Assembly: GCA_043228905.1 (NCBI GenBank)
Contig: JBHGNT010000002.1
Span: 17,918,001 to 17,982,000 of the forward strand
Source of the DNA: Azolla caroliniana
Lineage: Eukaryota; Polypodiophyta
Direction: 5' to 3'
DNA: 64,000 nt
Positions 54,434-64,000 of this stretch are shown one piece after another (position 1 is the first letter of the stretch; each line of letters begins with the position of its first letter). The translations under genes and the position numbers were made by a program. The notes beneath the pieces are model-generated. The model worked only from the letters and a program-made list of their open reading frames with translations, searched no databases and was not told the DNA's origin.

Positions 54434-55327
54434 ATGGAAGAATCGTTCGGCGGCATGTTCAAGCTCACCGGTTCCAACTACTCAGTGTGGAATTCAAAGA
54501 TGAGGGATATGTTGGTGGTTAAAGATCTTTGGTTGCTGGTTCAATTCAGGGACAAGAGACCAGATAAGATTGATGCCGCAATGTGCGAGGTGATGCACAT
54601 GAAGACGATGGCATACATTCGATGCTTCATCGACATGAGCCTATACAACAATTTCAATGAAAAGAGCAAGGCTCATGAACTCTGGGAGAACATCGACATC
54701 ATGTTCCAGAACAAGAATGTTGTTAATCGAGTTTCGGTATTCTGGACGCTAGTGAGGCTCCGGTACCAGGACGGCGCCAGTATGGCGGAGCACATGAATG
54801 CCTTCTAAGGGCTAATACACCAAGAAACCTCGTTGGAAGCACCTCTCGCCGATGAGGTACTCGCATTACTCCTGATCGGTTCCCTCTCGGATAGTTGGGA
54901 GACGCTAGTTGTCATGTTGGGAAACGTCAGGCCAAAAGGAAAGCAGTTGTCCCTAGCAAGGGTAAAATCAAGCTTGCTAGATGAAGAAGCTCGCCGAAAG
55001 GACCGGGAATCCAAAACCAATCCGAAGGCCTTGGTCACGGAAGATGACCACAACGGGGGAAGAGGCCGATATCGGAGTCCCCAAAACCGGGACAAATCGG
55101 GGACGAGGTCAAAATCAAGGGGGAGGCCTACTTGCTTCTATTGTGGGAAGCCGAGGCACTTCCAGAAGAACTGTTGGTATTTCCGGAAAGAGAAAGGAAC
55201 CGATAGTGCCAATTCGAAGACTGGTTCGGACCGGAAGGGAAAGTCTCCGATCGCGACAAGTGAAGAAGAACTGATGCTCATTACCGAGGAGAATGAGTTA
55301 AACCTTGTCGGCGGCGAGACAACGTGA
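54434..55327 (+). pseudogene. D gag, zinc knuckle damaged
   Basis: ATG 54434: MEESFGGMFKLTGSNYSVW, CEVMHMKTMAYIRCFIDMSL. TAA after HMNAF (54806). Continues PLADEVLALLLIGSLSDSWE, EEARRKDRE. Zinc knuckle CFYCGKPRHFQKNC has Arg in place of the conserved Gly. TGA at about 55325 ends the block. Confidence 0.85.
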
Positions 55328-55962
55328 GTTGTCGATTCCAGAGCGTCGTTCCACCTGACACCGGACCGGAGATGCTTCTCATCTTACACAATCGGTGATC
55401 ATGGTTGTGTCCGGATGGGGAATGAAGGAACATGCCAAATTGTCAGCATAGGAGATGTGTTGTTGACAACATCAATCGGATGCAAGTTGCTACTGAAGGA
55501 TGTCTGACACGTTTCGGAGGTTCGGTTGAACCCAATATCAGCATGTTGGCAAGATGATGAAAGCTACACGGGTAGCATCCAGAACAAAGTCAGGAAGTTT
55601 AGCAAAGGAAGCATGATCGTGGCTAGAGCCTGGAAGATCAACACATTGTATCTGATGCATGCCCGGATATGTCGGGAAGAAGTGAAATGTAGCATCTGAC
55701 ACTGCCGGTGAGTTGTGACACAAAAGACAGTGTCACATGAGTGAGAAGGGGATGAAGAGACTTGCCGAAGACAATCTCATTCCGTTGAAGGACATGCAAC
55801 TTGAGAAGTGCAATGATTGCTTGGCCGGCAAGCAAAACCGAGCCTCCTTCAGGTCAAGACCATTGATGAGACGGAATGCACCACTGGAGCCGGTGCATAC
55901 CGATGTGTATCAAGTGGACACGAAGTCACAAGCTGGATCGCAGTACTTCGTGACGTTCATAG
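55328..55962 (+). pseudogene. D protease and front of integrase
   Basis: VVDSRASFHLTPDRRCFSS: the catalytic D-S-G is D-S-R. Then GNEGTCQIVSIGDVLLT, a frameshift, MSEKGMKRLAEDNLIPLKD, CNDCLAGKQNRASF (zinc finger), VHTDVYQVDTKSQAGSQYFV (first Asp). It ends at the solo LTR. Confidence 0.85.
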
Positions 55963-56721
55963 TGACGGGAACTCAAGGCTCCTTATGTCCAACGCTCGGC
56001 CACAACCGAGCTTCTTTTCATACGCAGAAAACGGAAACAAATGCACGACACAGTGGAGAGGAAAAATAATAATACACATGAGGTTTACGTGGAAAACCCC
56101 AAACTAGGGGAAAAACCACGGCAGCCCACAGGCTGCAAACTGTCACTATGTGAGAATGTACAACTGTGAGTTCACTGAGGCAACGACCTCGTGCTCACAA
56201 ATCTTCGCCACACGTGGCGGTTACAACAGAGGCAACGACCTCTTTCTCTCTCTCTCTCTCTCTGTACACTATTACGTGCTCTCTCTTCTTCTTGCACCAA
56301 CAAAGAAAAAATGACAACAACTAAAAGTTTGCCCTAAGTCATATTTATACTAATATAACTTTTCGGCTATTTACAAATATAGCCTCGATGGGCTCTCAGA
56401 AACATATTTACGAATATGTCTCTTCCTCCGGTACTCACCGGTTCTGCACCATCCGGCTCTCCGTAGCCGGGTACTCCTCATCCGGTTCACACCGGGCCTG
56501 CACCATCCGGCTCTCCGTAGCCGGGTACTACTCATCCGGTTCACACCGGGCCTGTATCATCCGGCTCTCCGTAGCCGGGTACTCCTCATCCGGTTCACAC
56601 CGGGCCTGTATCATCCGGCTCTCCGTAGCCGGGTATTCCTCATACCGTTTCGGCCTCGGCCGAGTTTGTTCGTCGGCACTGTTCTTCTCCCTTCCCATCC
56701 GGAGGGACCTGTCTCCCAACA
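55963..56721 (-). mobile_element. Solo LTR in D integrase, 54-bp internal tandem repeats
   Basis: 759 bp, plus-strand TGACGGGAACTC...CTCCCAACA, flanked by CATAG at 55958-55962 and 56722-56726. It is related to the LTRs of D, E and the 9.7-kb copy. It contains a 54-bp unit about four times (56440-56640) and a CT run. No internal sequence remains, so it arose by LTR-LTR recombination. Confidence 0.92.
56430..56645. repeat. 54-bp tandem repeat, ~4 copies
   Basis: Unit CGGGCCTGTATCATCCGGCT + CTCCGTAGCCGGGTACTCCT + CATCCGGTTCACAC. Length is a multiple of three, so an 18-aa repeat is open on the plus strand, but that strand is antisense to the LTR and no gene is implied. Confidence 0.9.
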
Positions 56722-56726
56722 CATAG

Positions 56727-57555
56727 ATGACCACATCCGAAAGCTGTGGGTCTCATCGTTGAAGACGAAGGATCAGGTGTTATCTGTCTTCAAGGAACTC
56801 CACGCGAGAGTGGAAAGACAAACCGGTCGGAAGCTGAAGGCGGTTCGAGCAGACAACGGAGGAGAATACCGGGGGCAGTTCGAGGAGTACTGCCTGTCGA
56901 AGGGAATCTAGCTCAAATTCACCGTGTCGAAGACACCGGAATTGAACGGGCCAGCCGAACAGATGAACCGGACCGTGATGGAGAGAGTCCGGAGCATGCT
57001 AGCACATGCAAAGTTACTCAAGATGTTTTGGGCTGAGGCGCTGACGACGGCGACCTATGTGATAAACAGATCACCCTCAGTACCCTTGGATGGAGACACA
57101 TCACAAAGAGTGTGAACCGGTAAGGACATATCCTACCGGCATCTAAAGGAGTTCAGATGTCTCGCTTACGTGCATGTAGCGAAGGACAAGAGAGCAAAGC
57201 TGGATCCGAAGTCCCAGCCATGCATATTCCTTCGATACAGCGATGATGAGTTCAATTACCGGGTGTAGGATCTGGTCGACAAGAAGGTGTTCCGAAGTTG
57301 GGATATAGTCTTCATGGAAGACAGGACCATTGCTGTTGGGAGTCAGCGAAGAAGTTGATGAATTCCGGATCATCCAATGAAAACCGGTTAGGGACACAAG
57401 GACTTACCCGGTTGAAAACCAGATGACACTTGACGAACCGGCCGGATACGGACAAAAAACCGAACCGACCGAAGAAGAAGAAGAAGACACCGGAACCAGA
57501 CAAGATCCTGAATCGGATTTGGATGAGGAACAAACGGAGGAACTGGTAGTCAGAA
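56727..57555 (+). pseudogene. D integrase core, end and linker
   Basis: DDHIRKLWVSSLKTKDQVLS, AVRADNGGEYRGQFEEYC (second Asp), ELNGPAEQMNRTVMERVRSM (Glu), ATYVINRSPSVPLDGDTSQR, HLKEFRCLAYVHVAKDKRAK. Stops at 56908, 57113 and 57268; then a charged linker, with a further frameshift. Confidence 0.85.
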
Positions 57556-57841
57556 ACCAAGGCAAGATTCGGATGTTGAAGAAGGCTCTGAACTGGACCT
57601 TCTCAATAAAAGACTTGGGTTCGGCAAGACAGATATTGGGAATGCACATCATCTGGGACCGGTTGAAGAAGCTTTTGTGGTTGTCACAGGAGAAGTACAT
57701 GACAAAAGTGCTTCAACGGTTCAACATGTCGGAGGTGAAACCGGTCGGATCGACACTTCCGGCAAATTGCAACCTATCCGGAAAACAAAGCCCGAGGACA
57801 AAGGTGGAGAAGAACGATATGATGAAGATACCATATGCATC
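57556..57841 (+). pseudogene. D end of RT after an internal deletion
   Basis: The linker jumps to GKIRMLKKALNWTFSIKDLG, SARQILGMHI. In E this segment comes after about 250 further residues that include the YVDD site. So the catalytic RT core is deleted at about 57555. It is cut at 57841 by F. Confidence 0.85.
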
Positions 57842-58009
57842 TGTCGAATACATGTGTATAATGGACGTATTCACACTATCCCTTTGGGCCATTTGTGTAA
57901 TTAGCATAAAGGGTAGTTGCCCTAAGTCGGTCACTATATATAGTGACCTTGTAACCTTTTTGTAAGGTTGGGTGATTGTATTATTGCTTTGTGGAATAGA
58001 AAGTCTTTT

Positions 58010-58047
<38 letters not shown>

Positions 58048-58142
58048 ATCTCTGTGCAACGACCTAGAAACTGTCATACGCAGGTACAGAGAAACAATCG
58101 AATGCTTCTTAATCTTCCGCATAGACGACCTTGTCTCCAACA
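57842..58142 (+). repeat. 5' LTR of F
   Basis: 301 bp, TGTCGAATACATG...CTCCAACA. It contains the palindromic TATA region and a TC microsatellite at about 58013-58044. Confidence 0.97.
57929..57948 (+). promoter_or_regulatory. 20-bp perfect palindrome around the TATA box, 5' LTR of F
   Basis: GGTCACTATATATAGTGACC is self-complementary over all 20 bases and contains TATATATA. Present again at 63133-63152. Probably the core promoter. Confidence 0.75.
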
Positions 58143-58144
58143 TC

Positions 58145-58156
58145 TGGTATCAGAGC
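58145..58156 (+). promoter_or_regulatory. Primer-binding site of F
   Basis: TGGTATCAGAGC, two bases inside the LTR. Confidence 0.95.
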
Positions 58157-58838
58157 CTGCACAGTAGTCGGTCCTTCAATCCGCTGTCGGCCGTCGTCTC
58201 AGCCTGCACAGCATTCGGTTTCCTGCGTCATTCGAAGAAGAGAGAAGAAGAAGAGAAACGAGGCTTGCATCTCATCGCGTTAGATCATCTTCGCTTGGAG
58301 TAAGCCAGCACGTTGTACTCTGTCCCTTGTGATCGTAACCGCTCGAGGTGAAATCCCCTTGTGCAACATTGACACGATCGTGCTCCATTCGGTTAAACGG
58401 CATCCGAAGAGGTCATCAAACGCTGCTCGCCGCTCATTGTAACCACTCGGTGCAGATCGGTCTCAAGACAACAACCCAAATTCGTGCTTCATCTGGCTGA
58501 TCGACATTCGGGAGGATCAGTTGGATCCGTCTCTCTCGTTGCTGCAGTCAACCGAAGCAGAATCGGTCCAGATAATCGGTTTCAATAATCGGTATTCGGC
58601 ATATATATCCGAAGCGAACCGGGCTCACTCCAACTCGGCAACATTCGGGAAGACCAGTCGGTTCTGTCCCTCAAGTTACCGGAGTCAATTCGAGCAAGTT
58701 CAACAATACATATATCCGAAGCCGAACCGACTCGGGTTCAAATCCAACTAGAACGATATCGGGTGAGCCAACCGGCTGCACTCCAACAAGGTTCGTAGTC
58801 AACTCCGAACCGAGCTTCGTTAACCGAAACCAAATTTG
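58157..58838 (+). other. Long leader of F
   Basis: About 680 bp between PBS and gag, long for a copia. Many TCGG/CGGTT words; short upstream frames only. It may hold packaging or translation signals. E has only 15 nt here. Confidence 0.7.
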
Positions 58839-61800
58839 ATGGCATCAACATCCGGCTCGTCAGAAATGAGTCTACGAAAGTTCGATGGATCGAACTTCAA
58901 CTTCTGGAAGGAGCAAATGCAGGACTATCTCATAGTCAAGGGGCAAATCGATCCCATCGAAAATGAAGAACCTCCAGAAGGATACAAACCAATTGAGTGG
59001 CAGAAGCTGGACAGAATCGTCCGCGCCACGATTCGGATGCACCTATCGGAAACGGTATACTTTACGGTGCAATCGTGTACGACAGCATTCGAACTGTGGA
59101 AAACACTGTCGGACACTTACGAAAAGAAGGTCGCCGCAACAAAGATGTTTCTGATCCGGCGCCTCTACAACTTGCGGATGAAAGAATCTGACTCGGTTCA
59201 AGCACACCTCAATGAGTACGAAAGCATAAGCTCCCAAATCTCGTCACAGGGGACGGCAATCGAGGATGAACTCAGAGCAATGATACTCGTGAGTAGCCTT
59301 CCCTCATCATGGGAAACTTTCGTCACAACTGTGTGCAACGCGTCAACCACGGCTGTTAAATACTCCGAAGTCACGAGCGCAATCCTGACCGAAGCAGCTC
59401 GGAGAAAGTCTTTCGCCAAAGACTCAACAGACGACGCTTATGTAGTACAAGGTTCGACAGACCGATCGAACATACGAGGAAGAGATTCCTCACGACCGCC
59501 GAACAATCAGCGAAGACGGAGCCAGTCACGGGATAACCGAATCTGCAACTATTGCAAGAAACCCGGACACATCAAAGCCGACTGCCGCGCACTCAAGAAC
59601 AAGAACAACAAGAAGAGTGGCCGGCATGAGGAGATCAATTACGTCAGCTTCTCAGCTGATGTGCTACCAGACGACCCGAATATACTATCAATCGAAAATC
59701 CAGTCGGATCAGAAGTCCTACTCACGACTGAAGAGTCGAGCACATGGCTCTTAGATTCGGGCGCGTCATTTCACGTGACTCCTCATCGATCCCAATTTCG
59801 GCAATATACGATCCGTCACTCCGACTCAGTTCGAGTCGGCAACTCACAACACTGTGACATCATCGGAATCGGCACAGTAGAGCTCAACCTTGCAGGTGGC
59901 TCTACACTTGTACTCCACAATGTCCGACATGTACCCGAGCTCTCAAGGCCATTGATCTCAGTCGGACAACTAGATGAAGACGGCATTCGTGCCGGCTTTT
60001 CTTCGGGAGGGTGGACACTCCACAGGGGGGACCTCCTGCTTGCTAGAGGACCCAAGATACACTCACTGTATCCGTTACATGTTACACTCAGAGAGGGTAA
60101 CCTGTTTTTGGTGGATATTCCTGTGTCATCACTATGGCACAGAAGATTAGGACACCTCAGCAAGGCCGGCATTACGCACCTATCTAGAGCCGGATACATC
60201 CCTAAACTCTCCTTCTCCGACCATCAATTCTGCGAGCATTGCCAGTATGGCAAACAAGCAGCCGCATCACACCCGACATCAGCACCAAGAGAAACGAGAC
60301 CTCTCGATTTGGTCCACTCGGACGTCTGTGGCCCAATGCCGCATCAGTCTCTCGGCGGTGCCTCTTACTTCGTCAGTTTTATTGACGATTCGACTCGAAA
60401 GGTGTGGGCTTATCCAATTCGCACCAAAGATCGTGTCTTCTCGATCTTCTCCGATTGGCTCGCTATGGTGGAAAATCAAACTGACCGAAAACTGAAATGC
60501 TTTCGGACCGACAATGGGGGAGAGTTCAAATCCGAAGAATTCGTCAAATTCTGCCGACAACGCGGCATCCGACGTGAATTTACGGCACCACACAGTCCGG
60601 AGCAAAACGGGATTGCAGAACGAATGAATCGGACAATCCAAGAAAGGATAGTTTCCATGCTCCAACACTCCGGACTGTCGGATGGCTTCTGGGCAGAGGC
60701 TCTACTCACGGCAGTACACATAATCAATATGTCGCCAAGTAGACCTCTAGGACTTCAAATTCCTCAGGAACTATGGATCGGCAGTAGGCCGAATTACGAC
60801 AAGCTGAGGATCTTCGGATGCGAGGCGTACGCCCTTATTCCGAAAGATGATCGCCGAAAACTTGCACCTCGGTCCAGGAAATGCATTTTCCTTGGATATG
60901 GATCAGACGGCGAAATGGGATACCGACTCTGGGACCCCGAACGCAGACAAATCGTTCGAAGTTCGGACGTTGTGTTCAACGAGTCGGCTATGAATCCATC
61001 AGTCGAAAAACCGATCGAAGTCCGAAGGGTAACATTTTCCGATGTGCCGACCCTTCAAGAAGGCCCCGCTCTTAACACACGGTCAGCTTCACGGGTAGCT
61101 GAACCTTACACTACCGACTCGGACAACTCCGACTCGGCACAGCCGAATGACTCGCTTTCGGACCATCCGACCTCGATACCCGATGCGACCAGTCTAATCA
61201 TACCTCGACGATCCGAGAGACTGTCGCAACCTCCAGAGAGGTATTCTCCTGGAATTTTCTTCACCGACGCCGGCGAACCGATGTCTTACGAAGAAGCATC
61301 GACATCTGTCGATTCCGCCACCTGGCATCTGGCGATGGAGTCGGAAATGCACTCCATTCGGGCAAACAAGACTTGGGATCTGGTCGAATTACCTAAGAAT
61401 CGACGTGCTCTCCCTTGCAAGTGGGTTTATCGACTTAAAGAGACGTCTGATTCGACCACCCCAAAGTACAAGGCCAGATTAGTTGCGAAGGGCTTCCGAC
61501 AAGAATATGGCGTCGACTTCGACGAGATTTTCTCACCAGTGGTGAAAATGACAACCCTTCGTTTTCTACTCGGCGTAGTGGCAGCCGACAACTTGGAGCT
61601 GATTCAGCTAGATGTCAAAACCGCCTTCCTCCATGGTGATCTTGAAGAGGAAATTTATATGGAGCAGCCAAAAGGCTTCGTGGCAACTGGCCAAGAACAT
61701 CTAGTCTACCGACTCAGGAAGAGTCTATACGGCCTCAAACAGGCACCACGACAATGGTACAAGAAGTTCGACGACTTCATCCAATCGATCGGCTTCTCAA

Positions 61801-62852
61801 AAAGCGATGAGGACCATTGTCTTTTTACCAACACAGCTCAAGATGGATCACCCATCTTCCTCATCATTTACGTGGACGACATGCTAATCTCTGGACGCCA
61901 CGCGGGCGAACTTGCCGATCTCATTCGGCAACTGCGGTTGAAGTTTGCCATGAAGGACCTCGGTCCAGCACGACACATACTCGGCATGAAGATTAGTCGG
62001 CATCGCGATAAACGACATCTTTTTTTGTCTCAGACCGACTATATCCGACGTGTCTTAGAACGCTTCAACATGCAATCAGCCAAATCTGCATCAACCCCGC
62101 TCCCCATGAATCTTCGGCTCTCTCAGCGAGACTGCCCGACATCCGGTCCGGAGGGGGAAGATATGAAGTCGGTACCGTATGCACCGGCAGTCGGCTCCCT
62201 TATGTACCTGATGGTCGCGACACGGCCTGATATTTCTCATGCCGTAGGAGTCGTTAGCAGATTTATGCACAATCCTGGCCGATCGCATTGGAACGCAGTC
62301 AAGCATGTGTTCAGATATCTGGCTGGCACAAAAGACCACGGCATTCTTTTCGGTCCGAACCGAACCTCAGGCGTAGTCGGTTACACCGACTCGGACTTCG
62401 CCGGCTGTATAGACAGTCGGAAATCAACAACCGGATACTGCTTCAAATTCGGCAATGGAGCAATTTCGTGGAAGTCGAAACTTCAGGAGTGCACAGCGAC
62501 CTCAACGACCGAAGCAGAATATGTAGCTGCGTCCGACGCTGCAAAAGAAGCTTTGTGGCTCGGCCGGCTGGCGCACACGTTTCGACAAGTCGACCATGAC
62601 TCGGCTCCAGTTGTCTATAGCGACAGTCAAGGTGCTGTTGCCTTGTCGAAAAATCCGGTTCACCACAACGCCTCCAAACATATCGACGTTCGATATCACT
62701 TCGTTCGGGACTGCGTCATTTCAGGGAAAATCGGTCTAGAGAAAATATCCACAACCGACAATGTCGCAGATGGAATGACCAAGTGTCTTTCGGCAGACCG
62801 TTTTCGGTCTCTTCGGCATCAGATGGGCGTAACGACAAACCAGTCCGGTTAG
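58839..62852 (+). CDS. Copia F gag-pol polyprotein, intact
   Basis: 1,337 aa from ATG 58839 (MASTSGSSEMSLRKFDGSNF; the TTG before it is not used). Gag 1-230; CCHC knuckle CNYCKKPGHIKADC 236-249; protease WLLDSGASFHVTP with DSG 306-308; integrase zinc finger HRRLGH and CEHC 433-468; D495, D558, E594; linker KLRIFGCEAYALIPKDDRRK; RT with YVDD 1011-1014; RNase H with YTDSDFAG, STTEAEYVAAS and YSDSQGAVAL. No stop or frameshift. Different family from E (different LTR and gag). Expected to be autonomous. Confidence 0.96.
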   Translation: MASTSGSSEMSLRKFDGSNFNFWKEQMQDYLIVKGQIDPIENEEPPEGYKPIEWQKLDRIVRATIRMHLSETVYFTVQSCTTAFELWKTLSDTYEKKVAATKMFLIRRLYNLRMKESDSVQAHLNEYESISSQISSQGTAIEDELRAMILVSSLPSSWETFVTTVCNASTTAVKYSEVTSAILTEAARRKSFAKDSTDDAYVVQGSTDRSNIRGRDSSRPPNNQRRRSQSRDNRICNYCKKPGHIKADCRALKNKNNKKSGRHEEINYVSFSADVLPDDPNILSIENPVGSEVLLTTEESSTWLLDSGASFHVTPHRSQFRQYTIRHSDSVRVGNSQHCDIIGIGTVELNLAGGSTLVLHNVRHVPELSRPLISVGQLDEDGIRAGFSSGGWTLHRGDLLLARGPKIHSLYPLHVTLREGNLFLVDIPVSSLWHRRLGHLSKAGITHLSRAGYIPKLSFSDHQFCEHCQYGKQAAASHPTSAPRETRPLDLVHSDVCGPMPHQSLGGASYFVSFIDDSTRKVWAYPIRTKDRVFSIFSDWLAMVENQTDRKLKCFRTDNGGEFKSEEFVKFCRQRGIRREFTAPHSPEQNGIAERMNRTIQERIVSMLQHSGLSDGFWAEALLTAVHIINMSPSRPLGLQIPQELWIGSRPNYDKLRIFGCEAYALIPKDDRRKLAPRSRKCIFLGYGSDGEMGYRLWDPERRQIVRSSDVVFNESAMNPSVEKPIEVRRVTFSDVPTLQEGPALNTRSASRVAEPYTTDSDNSDSAQPNDSLSDHPTSIPDATSLIIPRRSERLSQPPERYSPGIFFTDAGEPMSYEEASTSVDSATWHLAMESEMHSIRANKTWDLVELPKNRRALPCKWVYRLKETSDSTTPKYKARLVAKGFRQEYGVDFDEIFSPVVKMTTLRFLLGVVAADNLELIQLDVKTAFLHGDLEEEIYMEQPKGFVATGQEHLVYRLRKSLYGLKQAPRQWYKKFDDFIQSIGFSKSDEDHCLFTNTAQDGSPIFLIIYVDDMLISGRHAGELADLIRQLRLKFAMKDLGPARHILGMKISRHRDKRHLFLSQTDYIRRVLERFNMQSAKSASTPLPMNLRLSQRDCPTSGPEGEDMKSVPYAPAVGSLMYLMVATRPDISHAVGVVSRFMHNPGRSHWNAVKHVFRYLAGTKDHGILFGPNRTSGVVGYTDSDFAGCIDSRKSTTGYCFKFGNGAISWKSKLQECTATSTTEAEYVAASDAAKEALWLGRLAHTFRQVDHDSAPVVYSDSQGAVALSKNPVHHNASKHIDVRYHFVRDCVISGKIGLEKISTTDNVADGMTKCLSADRFRSLRHQMGVTTNQSG

Positions 62853-63045
62853 AGCCGGACACAGAGCAGGATGGTTCCCGACAACCGACATCAGTTCCTT
62901 AATGATCGGCTTCAACTGTTCCGACCCGACCAGTTCGGTCTTCTGCCTTCGGACCCTGCCGACTCGAACAAAGCTGATACGTCCGAGAACCTAAGTCTAT
63001 ACCTGTAATCTTAGATAACCCATGTATACGCCCATTACGGGGGAG
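62853..63045 (+). other. F 3' untranslated region and polypurine tract
   Basis: 193 bp; the end CATTACGGGGGAG (63033-63045) is the polypurine tract, directly next to the 3' LTR. Confidence 0.9.
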
Positions 63046-63213
63046 TGTCGAATACATGTGTATAATGGACGTATTCACACTATCCCTTTGGGCCATTTGT
63101 GTAATTAGCATAAAGGGTAGTTGCCCTAAGTCGGTCACTATATATAGTGACCTTGTAACCTTTTTGTAAGGTTGGGTGATTGTATTATTGCTTTGTGGAA
63201 TAGAAACTCTTTT

Positions 63214-63247
<34 letters not shown>

Positions 63248-63342
63248 ATCTCTGTGCAACGACCTAGAAACTGTCATACGCAGGTACAGAGAAACAATCG
63301 AATGCTTCTTAATCTTCCGCATAGACGACCTTGTCTCCAACA
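63046..63342 (+). repeat. 3' LTR of F
   Basis: 297 bp, near-identical to 57842-58142. TC run shorter by two units. Confidence 0.97.
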
Positions 63343-63347
63343 GCATC

Positions 63348-64000
63348 TGTCGTCAGAAGCTTGATGTATCCGATGGTATGTACCCGGCCGGATATCGAAT
63401 ATGCAGTCGGAGTGGTGAGCCGGTTCATGAGAAATCCCGGAAAAGAACATTGTAACGCGGTCAAGTGGATACTCCGGTATCCGAAAGGCACCTCGAGTAT
63501 GTGCCTCCGGTTCGTCTCTAGTAATCCCCAATTTGACAAATTCACGGATTCGGATATGTCGGCTGATGCGGATACTAGCCGGTCTACATTCGGATATATC
63601 ATGAATTATGCAGGGGGAGCTATTTCGTGGCAGTTGAGGTTGTAGAAGACGGTTGCGTTGTCAACCACAGAGGCGGAGTACATGGCAACTATGGAAGCCG
63701 GCAAGGAGATAATCTGGATGAAGGACTTCATCAGAGAGCTAGGGATCCAACAGGAAGAATACCAGCTCTATTATGACAGTCAAAGTGTCATCCACCTTGC
63801 GAAGAATGCGGCCTACCATTCCCGGACCAAGTACATCCAGAGGAGATATCAGTGGCTCTAGGAGAAAGTAGAAGATCAAGACTTTGTGCTGACGAAGATC
63901 CACACGAAGGAGAACGGGTCGGATATGCTGACCAAGGTGTTGACAACCGATAAGTTGGACATGTGCCGAAAGTGGATCGGGGTGGCGAGACATCCCATGC
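63348..64000 (+). pseudogene. D RNase H, 3' part
   Basis: RSLMYPMVCTRPDIEYAVGV, FTDSDMSADADTSRSTFGYI, ALSTTEAEYMATMEAGKEII, YYDSQSVIHLAKNAAYHSRT, then TKVLTTDKLDMCRKWIG. Stops at 63643 and 63859. The gag-pol end and 3' LTR lie beyond 64000. It joins 57841 once F and one GCATC are removed. Confidence 0.88.

Larger units (their letters stand above)
57842..63342 (+). mobile_element. Copia F, intact, 5.5 kb, inserted in D
   Basis: LTRs 57842-58142 and 63046-63342 differ by one substitution and a TC-repeat length change. Target duplication GCATC at 57837-57841 and 63343-63347. PBS, PPT and one complete ORF. The youngest insertion in the window by LTR comparison. Confidence 0.97.
53923..64000 (+). 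mobile_element. Copia D, dead, extends past the window end
   Basis: Left LTR 53923-54404, PBS, gag, protease, integrase and linker. Most of RT is deleted at about 57555. Then RNase H, broken by copia F. A solo LTR is inserted in the integrase. The 3' LTR lies outside the window. It is a sister of intact E. Confidence 0.9.

Noticed and set aside
56388-56726. Open frame on the plus strand with 18-aa repeats
   Set aside because: It is antisense to the solo LTR and exists only because the 54-bp unit is divisible by three.

Overview
This is a retrotransposon-dominated nuclear window from a land plant. The evidence is Ty1/copia and Ty3/gypsy elements primed by an initiator-Met-tRNA type site (TGGTATCAGAGC), plant-style short introns, CAG/CTG-type sequence decay and one plant F-box gene of the SKIP24 type. 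A vascular plant is certain enough. A fern or another large-genome lineage is only a guess from the type of gypsy and transposase-like relics. No rRNA or tRNA gene and no CRISPR array was seen.

Layout. (1) 0.9-6.5 kb: two divergent decayed genes with a 61-bp inverted repeat between them. The minus one is a spliced ParB-like plus beta-class DNA methyltransferase protein. The plus one resembles the DUF7869 transposase-like family with a BAH-like tail. This is the least familiar system in the window. (2) 6.8-10.5 kb: copia relics with LTRs. (3) 11.7-15.2 kb: a host gene on the minus strand, four exons, 230 aa, SKIP24-like F-box. (4) 15.7-23.3 kb: a decayed minus copia (J) carrying a second complete but broken copia (I) and a solo LTR. 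(5) 23.3-40.4 kb: a three-level nest. Plus-strand gypsy A is split by a solo LTR and by minus chromovirus B. B is split by 10.1-kb minus gypsy C (inside its left LTR) and by a LINE fragment. C carries a long coiled-coil ORF downstream of pol. B's LTRs carry heat-shock-element-like arrays beside a TATA box. (6) 41.1 kb: a MITE with 4-bp target duplication. (7) 42.3-50.5 kb: decayed minus copia G with the intact, very young minus copia E inserted in it. (8) 51-53.9 kb: plastid-like scraps, a chromovirus relic fused to a copia relic. (9) 53.9-64 kb: plus copia D (dead, RT core deleted) holding a solo LTR and the intact, very young copia F.

Insertion order can be read from target-site duplications: GCAAC (B into A), GTGAG (C into B), ACGT (solo LTR into A), ACATC (E into G), CATAG (solo LTR into D), GCATC (F into D). 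E and F have one uninterrupted gag-pol ORF each, all catalytic motifs, PBS, PPT and almost identical LTRs, so they are the likely source of current activity. D, E and the 55.96-kb solo LTR belong to one LTR family.
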